Source: DASPTT01 sp035623275 | GTDB lineage: Bacteria > Actinomycetota > Acidimicrobiia > Acidimicrobiales > UBA8190 | DNA: 52,372 bases | Assembly: GCA_035623275.1 (NCBI GenBank) | Contig: DASPTT010000092.1 | Coordinates: 1-52,372, forward strand | Direction: 5' to 3' | Part shown: positions 16,214 to 24,032 of the stretch, in pieces | Position numbering within the stretch: position 1 is the first letter of the stretch | Layout: each line of letters starts with the position of its first letter | Program-made: the position numbers and the translations under genes | The notes under the pieces: model-generated | The model's database searches: none | What the model was told of the DNA's origin: nothing | The model's input: only the letters and a program-made list of their open reading frames with translations

Positions 16214-17695
16214 GTGAGCGACACACCTGCCGGAGCCGGGGAGTCGGGGGCGGCCGAGACTGGCAGCGAGGCCGCGGCCGGGGCGGGCGGGCCCGAGGCC
16301 GACGCCGCGACCGAGGGGGTCGACGAGCTTCGTCACGAGGTCGACGAGCTGCGCAAGCAGCTGGCCGACGCCAAGGCCGCCGGCGCCTCTGCTGAGGCCG
16401 GCGCGACGCCGACGGGCAAGCGCCGTCTGCGTTCGGTCGCCGCGGTCATCCTGATCGTCCTCGGCAGTGTGCTCGCCCCGATCGCCGGCATCACCGTGTT
16501 CGTGCGCAACCAGGTCCTGAACACAGACCGGTACGTGTCGAACATCGCACCGCTGTCGAAGAATCCCGCCATCGCGTCGGTCATGGCCACTCAGGTGACC
16601 AACCAGCTCTTCAGCCACTTCAACGTCCAGAGCGAGATCGCCAGCGTCCTCCCGCCGAAGGCCGACTTCATCGCCGCGCCGCTCAGCAACGCCATCAAGT
16701 CGCAGACCTACAACATCGCCGACAAGGTCATCTCGTCCAACCAGTTCAACCAGGTCTGGGTCGCCATGAACCGGCAGGTGCACACCGCGCTCGTCTCCGT
16801 GCTCACCGGCAACGGCCCGAGCGCGCTGAAGGCCAACCAGAACGGGACGGTGTCACTCGACCTCCATGCCCTCGCCCAGAACGTCATCACGCAACTGGAC
16901 AGCCGGGGCATCACCGTCTTCGACAAGCTGCCGATCAGCAAGATCAACCTCCAGATCGTCCTGCTGCAGTCACGCGGGCTCGTCAAGGCCCAGCAGGCGA
17001 CCAAGCTCCTCAACCACCTGGCGCTGTTCCTCCCCTTCCTGGCCATCGCCTGCTATGCGGGGGCCGTGGCGGTGTCGACGCGACGGCGCCGGGCGCTCAT
17101 GTGGTGCGGGATCGGGCTCGCCGTATCCATGGCCGTGCTGGCCATCATCCTGGGTCTGGCCCGATCGTTCCTGATCTCGGCGTCCGCGGGCCACGCCCTC
17201 ACCCCCGAAGCCTCCGCCGCGCTGTTCGACACGCTCCTGCGCTACCTGCGCACCGGTCTGCGCGTGCTCTTCGGGATCGGGGTGCTGGTGGCGCTCGGGG
17301 CCTGGCTGGCCGGTCCGTCGCGGCCGGTGGTGGCCCTGCGGCGAGCGGTCGTGCGCGCCTACCGCTGGGTCGAACAGGGCGTCCGCAACCGGGGTTGGGA
17401 CTTCGGCCCGGTGGGGCAATGGGTGGCCGCCAACAAGGGCGTCGTCCAGGGCGTGCTCGTCGGCCTTGCGGTCCTGGTGCTCGTCTGGTGGGGCAATCCG
17501 GGCATCTTGGGCACCCTCGTCGTCCTGCTCGTCACCGGGTTCCTGGTGGTCGTCGTCCGGACGCTCGCGGTGAAGCCAAGGCTCCCGGGCGGCGCGTCGA
17601 CCGGACCGGGGGCCGGGCCCGGCGGCGCGGGGCCGACGACGCCGACCGGCCCCGCCGCGCCGACGGGCGGGACCGGGGCCGGCGCCACCGCCTGA
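16214..17695 (+). CDS. multi-pass membrane protein of unknown function
   Basis: From the GTG at 16214 (AGGAAGAGGA upstream; an ATG at 16178 is possible) the protein has 493 residues. It has an acidic Gly/Ala-rich N-terminus, a short coiled coil (DELRHEVDELRKQLADAK), a first membrane helix (about residues 75-98) and a roughly 170-residue extracytoplasmic region with DRYVSNIAPLSKNPAI. Two adjacent helices (about 272-320) and further helices (about 350-375 and 415-455) follow, then a Pro/Gly/Thr-rich tail. I recall similar proteins in Streptomyces and relatives without known function. Confidence 0.82.
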   Translation: MSDTPAGAGESGAAETGSEAAAGAGGPEADAATEGVDELRHEVDELRKQLADAKAAGASAEAGATPTGKRRLRSVAAVILIVLGSVLAPIAGITVFVRNQVLNTDRYVSNIAPLSKNPAIASVMATQVTNQLFSHFNVQSEIASVLPPKADFIAAPLSNAIKSQTYNIADKVISSNQFNQVWVAMNRQVHTALVSVLTGNGPSALKANQNGTVSLDLHALAQNVITQLDSRGITVFDKLPISKINLQIVLLQSRGLVKAQQATKLLNHLALFLPFLAIACYAGAVAVSTRRRRALMWCGIGLAVSMAVLAIILGLARSFLISASAGHALTPEASAALFDTLLRYLRTGLRVLFGIGVLVALGAWLAGPSRPVVALRRAVVRAYRWVEQGVRNRGWDFGPVGQWVAANKGVVQGVLVGLAVLVLVWWGNPGILGTLVVLLVTGFLVVVVRTLAVKPRLPGGASTGPGAGPGGAGPTTPTGPAAPTGGTGAGATA

Positions 17696-17714
17696 CGGCG
17701 CCCGCGTCGCCGAG

Positions 17715-17735
17715 ACGCGAAACGCGAAACGCGAA
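17715..17735 (+). repeat. three tandem 7-bp units
   Basis: ACGCGAA is repeated three times in tandem in the 92-base gap after the membrane-protein gene and is followed by an A/T-richer stretch. Confidence 0.8.
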
Positions 17736-17787
17736 ATTCACATCCCCGCGCTTCCCGTCGCGACGACGCGACGACAGAATCATTCCC

Positions 17788-18324
17788 ATGAAGGCTGTGA
17801 AGTCCGCCCGCGGCACCCGGCCGCACAAGCCCCCCGTCGAGGTGCGCACGAGCCCGCGCCGGCGCAAGACCGCCAGCGCGTTCTGGCAGGACGGCCGGGT
17901 GGTCGTCGTGCTGCCCGAGCGGCTCCCCCGGGCGGACCGGGTCGAGCTCGTCGACGGGCTCGTCCAGCGGGTCCTCGCCCAGCGGCCCCACGTGGGGGCG
18001 TCCGACCGCGACCTCGAGGCGAGGGCCGCGGACCTGTCGGACACCTATCTCGGCGGTGTCCGGCCGCGGTCGATCCGCTGGGTCTCCAACCAGCGGCGCC
18101 GATGGGGCTCGTGCACCTCGCACTCCCGGGAGATCAGGATCTCGGACCGGCTCCGGGTCGTGCCTGACTGGGTCCTCGACGCGGTGCTCGTCCATGAGCT
18201 GGCCCACCTCGTCGAGCCGTCCCACAACGCCCGGTTCCGGCGCCTGACCAGCCGTTTTCCCCGGATGGCGGAGGCCGACGTCTTCCTCGCCGGCTTCACC
18301 CTCGGGGCCGAGACGGGGGCCTGA
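17788..18324 (+). CDS. DUF45/YgjP-like zinc metallopeptidase
   Basis: The 178-residue protein starts at the ATG at 17788. It has the SprT-like/DUF45 zinc site HELAH (His136, Glu137, His140) with a third ligand in EPSHNARF (His146). The conserved WVSNQRRRWGSC block precedes it. The N-terminal beta-rich part is basic. Members of this family resemble minigluzincin peptidases, and their natural substrates are mostly unknown. It is followed after 15 bases by the LLM oxidoreductase gene, so the two may be co-transcribed. Confidence 0.87.
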   Translation: MKAVKSARGTRPHKPPVEVRTSPRRRKTASAFWQDGRVVVVLPERLPRADRVELVDGLVQRVLAQRPHVGASDRDLEARAADLSDTYLGGVRPRSIRWVSNQRRRWGSCTSHSREIRISDRLRVVPDWVLDAVLVHELAHLVEPSHNARFRRLTSRFPRMAEADVFLAGFTLGAETGA

Positions 18325-18339
18325 GCCCCCGCCGACCGC

Positions 18340-19311
18340 GTGCACTGGGTCCTGCTCCACGATCTGCGCGCCCCGGACTTCGGGGCCCGCCGGGACGTCC
18401 TCTACCACGAGGCCCTCGAGATGTGCGCATGGGCGGATGCCCGCGGGTGCCCGAGGATCGTCGTCTCCGAGCACCACGGGTCGCCCGATGGGTTCCTGCC
18501 GTCCCCCTTCGTGTTCGGTGGTGCGGTCGCGGCCCGCACCACCGAGGCGCGGGTCATGCTCTCGGCGCTCGTCCTCACGTTGCGCGACCCGATCGCGGCC
18601 GCCGAGGACGCCGCCGTCCTCGACATCCTCAGTGGCGGGCGTCTCGAGCTCACGCTCGTGCCCGGTTACGTGGAGGCGGAGTTCGCCATGTTCGGCGTCC
18701 CCTTCGACCGCCGGGGCGCGCTGTTCGAGGAGAAGGCCCGCGCCTTCGTGCGGGCGCTGTCGGGCGAGTCCTTCACCTACGCGGGCCGCCCCGTGTGCGT
18801 CACCCCCGGACCCGTCCAGCGACCGCGGCCGTTCATCGCCATCGGCGGCCGCGCACCGAAGCGGGCCGCCCGGCTCGGGGACGCGTTCTTGCCGCCGGCG
18901 CCGGACCGGGTGCTCGAGGAGGCATACCGGGCCGAGTGCCGGCGGTTGGGCAAGGGCGACGGCCTCGTGCTCTCCCCCGCCGGCCCGATGTGGGTCTTCG
19001 TGGCCGACGACCCGGAGCGCGCCTGGGACCAGCTCGGGCCGCACGCGCTCTACGAGACCGCCGCCTACGGGGACTGGGCCCGGCCACAGCCTGCGGCCAA
19101 CCCGTGGCGCACGCTCCCCGACCTCCGATCGGTGCGCGACCAGGGCCTCTACGCCGTGGTGACGCCGGACGACTGCGTGGCCCTCGCCCGGACCATCGGC
19201 CCGACGGCCAGCCTCAAGCTCAAGCCACTCGTCGCCGGTCTGGATCCCGTGCTGGCGTGGTCGTCGCTCGAGCTCTTCGTGGACAAGGTGTTGCCTCAGC
19301 TGGCGGACTAG
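18340..19311 (+). CDS. LLM-class flavin-dependent oxidoreductase (luciferase-like)
   Basis: The 323-residue protein starts at the GTG at 18340. It has the TIM-barrel pattern of bacterial luciferase-like monooxygenases: VVSEHHGS, LTLRDPIAAAEDAAVLDILSGGR and a GGRAPKRAARLGDAFLP box near residue 168. It should use reduced flavin (FMN or F420) on an unknown substrate. F420 use is common in this lineage, but the sequence alone does not decide it. Its TAG stop overlaps the TAG of the convergent acyl-CoA dehydrogenase gene on the palindrome CTAG. Confidence 0.9.
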   Translation: MHWVLLHDLRAPDFGARRDVLYHEALEMCAWADARGCPRIVVSEHHGSPDGFLPSPFVFGGAVAARTTEARVMLSALVLTLRDPIAAAEDAAVLDILSGGRLELTLVPGYVEAEFAMFGVPFDRRGALFEEKARAFVRALSGESFTYAGRPVCVTPGPVQRPRPFIAIGGRAPKRAARLGDAFLPPAPDRVLEEAYRAECRRLGKGDGLVLSPAGPMWVFVADDPERAWDQLGPHALYETAAYGDWARPQPAANPWRTLPDLRSVRDQGLYAVVTPDDCVALARTIGPTASLKLKPLVAGLDPVLAWSSLELFVDKVLPQLAD

Positions 19312-20435
19312 AGCACGGCGGCGGCGACGAGCTCCTCCAGGTACCGGCTGTCCCACCAGGTCATCTGCAGCTGCTTCGCCCGGCGGAAGTAGAGCTGGAT
19401 GTCGAACTCCAGCGTGAACCCGATCCCGCCGAAGACCTGCTGGGCCATGGCGGTGACGTCGCGGTACGTATTGCAGGCGAAGAGCTTGGCCATGGGCGCG
19501 AGCTTGGCGACCGCCCGCCCGTTGGACGCGGCCCAGGCCGCCTCGTGCACCAACGTCGTCCCGCCGTCGACCGCCGTCTGGGCGTCGGCCAGGTAGTGGG
19601 CCAGCGCCTGGAACGCGCCGAGCGGCTTGTCGAATTGCTTGCGGTCCTTGGCGTACTGGACCGTGATCTCGAGCGCCTGTTGCGCGCCCCCCATGGCCTG
19701 CGCGGCGAGCAGGACGATCCCTTCGTGCATGACCCGGTCCCACGTGGACCAGCCCGAGCCCGGCGTCCCGACCCGGTCGCCGTCGCTGACGAGGACGTCG
19801 TCGAACGACACGTCGTACTGCGCGTCGGAGGCGATGGTCATCTGCTGGGTGCGTGACACGCCCGCCGAGGCCGCGTCCACGACGAACAGGTCGACCGCCT
19901 CCGCTGCGTCGCCGGTGCGGGCCAGCACGAGGAACGCCGAGGCTCCCGAGGCGAAGGCGACGTGGCGCTTGGTGCCCTGGAGCCGGTACGAACCGGGACC
20001 GTCGGGTCTCGCCCGCAGCTGGATGCCCCTGGGCCCGTACCCGTTCCCCGGTTCGAGCCATGCCGGCGTGAGCACCGTGTCACCCGAGACCACCCCGGGC
20101 AGGAGCCGCTCCTGGAGCGCGGGTGAGCCGGCGGCCGCCAGCGCGCCCCCCGAGAGGACGGCGCTGACGAAGTGGGGCACCGGCGCCAGTGCGCGCCCGA
20201 GCTCCTCGTAGAGCACCACACCCTCGAGCAAGGTCATCCCCGATCCGCCGTGGGTCTCGGGTAGGAGCAGCCCGACGAGGTCCAGCTTGCCCAGCTGCGT
20301 CCAAAGGTCGGTGGAGTACCCGAGGGGGTCGTCCTCGAGCTCGCGCACCATCCGCAGGGGGCAGGCGGACGCCAGCACGCCGCGCACGGTCTCACGCAGC
20401 ATGTCCTGTTCGGGACGGAAGTCCAGGTCGAGCAC
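19308..20435 (-). CDS. acyl-CoA dehydrogenase (second of the operon)
   Basis: The 375-residue protein starts at the GTG at 20435, chosen because GAGAGGAG lies about 7 bases upstream. The much longer in-frame extension is a translated hexamer repeat. It has the N-terminal helical domain (FRPEQDMLRETVRG), LLLPETHGGSGMTLLEGVVLYEELGRA, the middle beta domain and the C-terminal YAKDRKQFDKPLGAFQALAHYLAD block. FAD-linked alpha,beta-dehydrogenation of an acyl-CoA is expected. Together with the acyl-CoA dehydrogenase at 22726 it may form a heteromeric enzyme, as known for FadE pairs in steroid catabolism. It lies downstream of the MaoC pair, separated by a microsatellite. Confidence 0.9.
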   Translation of the reverse strand: MLDLDFRPEQDMLRETVRGVLASACPLRMVRELEDDPLGYSTDLWTQLGKLDLVGLLLPETHGGSGMTLLEGVVLYEELGRALAPVPHFVSAVLSGGALAAAGSPALQERLLPGVVSGDTVLTPAWLEPGNGYGPRGIQLRARPDGPGSYRLQGTKRHVAFASGASAFLVLARTGDAAEAVDLFVVDAASAGVSRTQQMTIASDAQYDVSFDDVLVSDGDRVGTPGSGWSTWDRVMHEGIVLLAAQAMGGAQQALEITVQYAKDRKQFDKPLGAFQALAHYLADAQTAVDGGTTLVHEAAWAASNGRAVAKLAPMAKLFACNTYRDVTAMAQQVFGGIGFTLEFDIQLYFRRAKQLQMTWWDSRYLEELVAAAVL

Positions 20436-20474
20436 CGTCAGCTCCTCTCGGGGATCGTCGAAGGCATCAGCACC

Positions 20475-20528
20475 GGCATCGGCATCGGCATCGGCATCGG
20501 CATCGGCATCGGCATCGGCATCGGCATC
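20475..20528. repeat. nine-unit GGCATC microsatellite
   Basis: Nine perfect tandem copies of GGCATC sit in the roughly 100-base gap between the MaoC gene stop and the downstream acyl-CoA dehydrogenase start. On the minus strand, in the frame of that dehydrogenase, it would encode Asp-Ala repeats. The ribosome binding site argues that translation begins after it. Confidence 0.93.
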
Positions 20529-20532
20529 ACCG

Positions 20533-21018
20533 TCACGGCTGCCAGGCGGCGCCGCGCCGGGCCCAGGGGTTGTCCCCTGGCGCGGTGGGCACGGCCACGC
20601 GCGCCGCACAGGTGGTCTTCACGTCGTCGTCGACCGTCAGCGAGATGGCCAGGGACACCCATCCGCACCCCGCCTCGTCGACCTCCACACCGTCGACCAC
20701 CCCGTCGATGACCATGGTGTCGCCCGGGAACACCGACCCGCGCATCTTGAAGGTCACGCGTCCGAGGCGGCCGTAGGGTCCGGTCCAATCGGTCAGGTAG
20801 CGCTCGAACCAGGCCGCCTGGTTGGGCGTGTTCAGGAAGATGTCCTTGGTGCCGTTGCGCTCGACGGCGAAGTCCTTGTCGTGGTGCATCGGCCGCCAGT
20901 CCCGGCTGGCGAGCGCGCCGAGCACGACGGTCGTCGCGCTGACGTCGTAGCGCAACTCGGGGAGCCGGTCCCCGACCTCCACGTCGCCGAGCACCACCGA
21001 CGATGCCACCAGGGTCAC
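20533..21018 (-). CDS. MaoC-like (hotdog) dehydratase subunit
   Basis: The 161-residue protein starts at the GTG at 21018, with AAGGAGG 6 bases upstream. It is a MaoC-type hotdog protein with RDWRPMHHDKDFA, where hydratases carry the catalytic Asp and His, and GSVFPGDTM. Its start overlaps the stop of the other MaoC-like gene (GTGA). Two adjacent small MaoC proteins resemble the ChsH1/ChsH2 arrangement of actinobacterial steroid side-chain degradation, in which a heterodimer hydrates an enoyl-CoA. The substrate here is unknown. Confidence 0.88.
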   Translation of the reverse strand: MTLVASSVVLGDVEVGDRLPELRYDVSATTVVLGALASRDWRPMHHDKDFAVERNGTKDIFLNTPNQAAWFERYLTDWTGPYGRLGRVTFKMRGSVFPGDTMVIDGVVDGVEVDEAGCGWVSLAISLTVDDDVKTTCAARVAVPTAPGDNPWARRGAAWQP

Positions 21019-21539
21019 GATGCCTCCTTGCGCCGGTAACCGAAGCCGGTGTACGTCTCGACCCCGACGAGCTCGCCCCGCTGGTTCTCGTACTCCACGT
21101 CGATGACCCAGAAGCGCCCCACGCCCAGCTTCGTCTCCTTGAGCTCGCTGACCGAACGCAGGATCTGGCGGGTCCGCAGCACGTCGCCCGGGCGCACGGG
21201 CTCGTGGAACACGACGGTGTTGTCCGTCATGACCGCCTCGGGCAGCTCGAGCCGGGCCTTGAGGTCGAAGTGGATCTGCAGCGGCAGGTGCTGCTGGACC
21301 CGCCCCGGGGCCCAGTGGTGCGGCCGGAACCACACCGAGATCATCGACGGTGGCGCGACCGGCCCGTCGGTGACCTCCGCCGCCACCGCATCGTCCCAGT
21401 AGAGCGGGTTGCCGTTCTCCACCGAGGCGCAACTCGTCCAGATGTAGCCGCGCTCCACGGGGAACTCGCCCTCCTCCTCGTACTGGGGGACGCCGATGAG
21501 CGCCTCCATCTCCGCCAGGGCCGCCTCCGGCGTGCTCAT
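21015..21539 (-). CDS. MaoC-like / FAS1-type dehydratase N-terminal-like subunit
   Basis: This 174-residue hotdog protein starts at the ATG at 21539, which overlaps the stop of the CaiB/BaiF gene (ATGA). It has GNPLYWDD, PPSMISVWFRPHHW and a hotdog helix region, and ends YTGFGYRRKEAS. It resembles the N-terminal-type MaoC domain that pairs with a catalytic MaoC domain, and the catalytic one is probably the next gene. The two should form a heteromeric enoyl-CoA hydratase within the beta-oxidation-like operon. Confidence 0.86.
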   Translation of the reverse strand: MSTPEAALAEMEALIGVPQYEEEGEFPVERGYIWTSCASVENGNPLYWDDAVAAEVTDGPVAPPSMISVWFRPHHWAPGRVQQHLPLQIHFDLKARLELPEAVMTDNTVVFHEPVRPGDVLRTRQILRSVSELKETKLGVGRFWVIDVEYENQRGELVGVETYTGFGYRRKEAS

Positions 21540-22726
21540 GCGATCACTCCCTTTCCTCGCAGCTCGGCGACCCGGGCCACGTCCACGCCGGCGGCCACGA
21601 GCAGCTCGTCGGTGTCCGTGGCCCCGGGGGACGGCAGTCGCACCGGCACCTCGAGCGGCGTCATGCCGGCGAGCACCGCCCCCACCTGGCGGAAGGTGCC
21701 GTGCTCGTCGTGGCGCGCCTCGACCAGCGCGCCCCGATGGGCCAGCTGCGGGTCGTCGGCCAACTCGGCCACCGACTGCACCGGTGCCACGCAGGTGTCC
21801 GCGCCGGCGAGGGTCGCCACCCACTCGTCACGGGCACGGGTGGCGAAGGCGGCGGCGAAGTCGGCCCGGATGGCGTCCTGGGCGTCGTCGTCGTACTGGT
21901 GCCCCACCCAGCGCTCGCAGCCCAGCGCGCCGCAGACGTTGGCGAAGAACTTCGGCTCGATGGCCGCGACGGCCAGCCAACGGCCGTCGGCCGCCGCGTA
22001 GGTGTCGTAGCAGGCGTAGCGACCGGTCAGCACGTCGTGGCCGGGACCGGGCTCGGCCCCCGTGGCCAGGTACTCGTCGACGGCCAGGGACATGAGCCAC
22101 AGGACGCCGTCGGCCACGGAGACGTCGAGGTACGCGCCCTCGCCGGTGCGGGCCCGGCCGAAGAGCGCCGCCATCACCGCCATCGCCGCGTGCATGCCGC
22201 CGGCGGCGGAGTCGGCCACCGTCGCCCCGGGGATGGGGGGACCGCCGTCCGCGCGGCGGCCCGAGGAGGCCAGGAACCCGCCGACGGCCAGGTAGTCGAG
22301 GTCGTGGCCGGCCCAGGCGGCACGCGGGCCGCTCTGGCCGTAGCCCGTGGTCGAGCAGTAGACGATCCCCGGATTCCGCTCGCGCACCGCGTCGTACCCG
22401 ATCCCGAGCTTGTCGACCACGCCGGGCCGGAAGCTCTCGACGACGACGTCGGCACCGCCGGCGAGGACCAGGAACGCGTCGCGCCCGTCGGGGTCGCGCA
22501 CGTCGACGCGCACATGGCGCGTGCCCCGCCTGCCCCCATAGGCGAAGAACTGCGGCTCGATCTGACCCGGGCCGCGCCCGGGGACGGCACCCACCTTGAC
22601 CACGCCAGCGCCGTAGTCCGCCAGCAGGCGCGTGCAGCGCGCCGCGGGCCCCACCGTGGAGAGGTCGAGCACGGTCACGCCGGCCAGCAGGCCCGCCGCC
22701 GGACGGGGGGTGGCGCCCGCCGGCAT
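21536..22726 (-). CDS. CaiB/BaiF family CoA transferase
   Basis: The 396-residue protein is a class III CoA transferase. It has LLAGVTVLDLSTVGPAARC at the N-terminus, RNPGIVYCSTTGYGQSGP, and the catalytic aspartate in GATVADSAAGG. It transfers CoA between acids and would activate or exchange the pathway substrate. It might alternatively act as a racemase, as alpha-methylacyl-CoA racemases share this fold. The ATG at 22726 shares one base with the stop of the upstream acyl-CoA dehydrogenase, and its own stop overlaps the next start (ATGA). Confidence 0.92.
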   Translation of the reverse strand: MPAGATPRPAAGLLAGVTVLDLSTVGPAARCTRLLADYGAGVVKVGAVPGRGPGQIEPQFFAYGGRRGTRHVRVDVRDPDGRDAFLVLAGGADVVVESFRPGVVDKLGIGYDAVRERNPGIVYCSTTGYGQSGPRAAWAGHDLDYLAVGGFLASSGRRADGGPPIPGATVADSAAGGMHAAMAVMAALFGRARTGEGAYLDVSVADGVLWLMSLAVDEYLATGAEPGPGHDVLTGRYACYDTYAAADGRWLAVAAIEPKFFANVCGALGCERWVGHQYDDDAQDAIRADFAAAFATRARDEWVATLAGADTCVAPVQSVAELADDPQLAHRGALVEARHDEHGTFRQVGAVLAGMTPLEVPVRLPSPGATDTDELLVAAGVDVARVAELRGKGVIA

Positions 22727-23907
22727 CAGAAGTTCTTCGGCAGCCCGAGCTTGCGTCGGGCGATGATGTTCTTCTGGATCTCCGACGACCCGCCGCCGAT
22801 GGTGTCGATGACCGTGTAGCGGTAGGTCGACTCCGCCCGGCCCGCCATAGGCGCGTCGGGCGTGCGCACACGCAGCTGGCCGCCGGGGCCCGCGAGGTCC
22901 ATGGAGGCGTCGGCCAGCCGCTTGGAGTACTCGGTGGTGAACAGCTTGTACTCGGACGCCTGGGTGGTGGGCGGGGCGCCGCCCTTCGACGACGCCGCTA
23001 CGAACTTCAGGCCCAGCACGCGCGCCACCTCGGCCTCCGTGTGGAGGTGGGCGATGCGCCGGCGGACCACCGGGTCCGCCGCCATGGGCTCGCCGTCGAC
23101 GCTGGTGGTGCGCACGTACTCGGTGAGCAGCTCGAGCCGCTGCAGGATCGGCGAGATGGTGAACAGCGTGAACCGCTCGAGGTCGAGGGCCTCGGAGATG
23201 TACTGGAAGCCGCGGTTGAGCTCGCCGACCACGTAGTCGTCGGAAACCCACACGTCGTCGAGGTACACCTCGTTGGTGCGCTCGTCGCCCATGGTCCAGA
23301 TCGGCTTCACCGTGATGCCGGGGTCGTCCAGGGGCACGAGGAAGAGCGTGATGCCGAAGTGCTTGGGCGCGTCGGGGTCGGTCCGGGCACCGACCCAGTA
23401 CCACTCGGCGAAGTGCGCCGAGGTCGTCCACGTCTTCTGCCCGTTGAGGCGCCAGCCGTCGCCGTCCCGTGTCGCTTTGAGCTGCATCGACGCCGCGTCC
23501 GAGCCCGCGTTGGGCTCCGAGTAGCCCACGGCGAACTCGACCTCGTTGCGCAGGATCTTGGGCAGGAACTCCTGCTTGAGCTTCTCCGAGCCGTGGGCGA
23601 TCAGGGTCTTGCCGATGATCCCGACCCCCTTGCCGATCTGGGGGCCGCCCCGGCGGGCCAGCGACTCGTTGAGGAGGTACTCGTAGACGCCGTCCCCCTC
23701 CTGGCCCCCGTACTCCTTGGGCCAGGTGATCCCGAGCCAGCCCTTGGCCCCCACCTCGGCCATGAAGGCGCGCCGCTTGGGCGTGTCGACGATCTGGGCC
23801 ATGTTCTCCCGGGTGACGTCGAAGATCTCCGGGTCGTCGTGCTCGTCGAGGAACCGCTCCACTTCCTCGACGAAGGCGATCTGCTCAGGCGAGAACTCGA
23901 AGTCCAC
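22726..23907 (-). CDS. acyl-CoA dehydrogenase (first of the operon)
   Basis: This 393-residue FadE-type enzyme starts at the GTG at 23907 with AGGAGG upstream. It shows WPKEYGGQEGDG, the substrate/FAD region FAVGYSEPNAGSD, LNGQKTWTTSAH and the C-terminal IGGGSSEIQKNIIARR, where Arg and Gly bind FAD. It catalyses alpha,beta-desaturation of an acyl-CoA. It is the first gene of the minus-strand operon and faces the divergent plus-strand operon across a TetR-type palindrome at 23995. Confidence 0.93.
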   Translation of the reverse strand: MDFEFSPEQIAFVEEVERFLDEHDDPEIFDVTRENMAQIVDTPKRRAFMAEVGAKGWLGITWPKEYGGQEGDGVYEYLLNESLARRGGPQIGKGVGIIGKTLIAHGSEKLKQEFLPKILRNEVEFAVGYSEPNAGSDAASMQLKATRDGDGWRLNGQKTWTTSAHFAEWYWVGARTDPDAPKHFGITLFLVPLDDPGITVKPIWTMGDERTNEVYLDDVWVSDDYVVGELNRGFQYISEALDLERFTLFTISPILQRLELLTEYVRTTSVDGEPMAADPVVRRRIAHLHTEAEVARVLGLKFVAASSKGGAPPTTQASEYKLFTTEYSKRLADASMDLAGPGGQLRVRTPDAPMAGRAESTYRYTVIDTIGGGSSEIQKNIIARRKLGLPKNF

Positions 23908-23994
23908 GTACGGTGCCTCCTGCCTGGTCGTTTCCCGCAGCCGGGGTGTGGACCCCGCGACCTCGGGCCCGGCGGCAGCGCACCGCCCGGTTTC

Positions 23995-24009
23995 CTGACT
24001 GACCGTCAG
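23995..24009. promoter_or_regulatory. TetR-type palindrome in divergent promoter (site A)
   Basis: CTGAC-TGACC-GTCAG forms a 15-bp inverted repeat in the 125-base gap between the divergent operons. It contains TGACTGACCGTCAG, close to the sites at 44543, 47236 and 51673. It is well placed to repress both directions. Confidence 0.6.
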
Positions 24010-24032
24010 ATTTCAGGGTAGCATCGCCGGCC

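Noticed and set aside
13785..16226. In-frame upstream extension of the cyclase gene giving a 1914-residue frame
   Set aside because: The added part lies antisense or out of frame to the SHOCT and MFS genes and has Arg/Gly/His-rich shadow composition. The cyclase domain starts right after the ATG at 13784.
17359..20061. A 900-residue minus-strand open frame
   Set aside because: It is antisense to the membrane protein, metallopeptidase and LLM genes and out of frame with the dehydrogenase. Its composition is typical of high-GC shadow frames.
20475..20528. Possible CRISPR-like array
   Set aside because: The units are contiguous hexamers without spacers, so it is a microsatellite.
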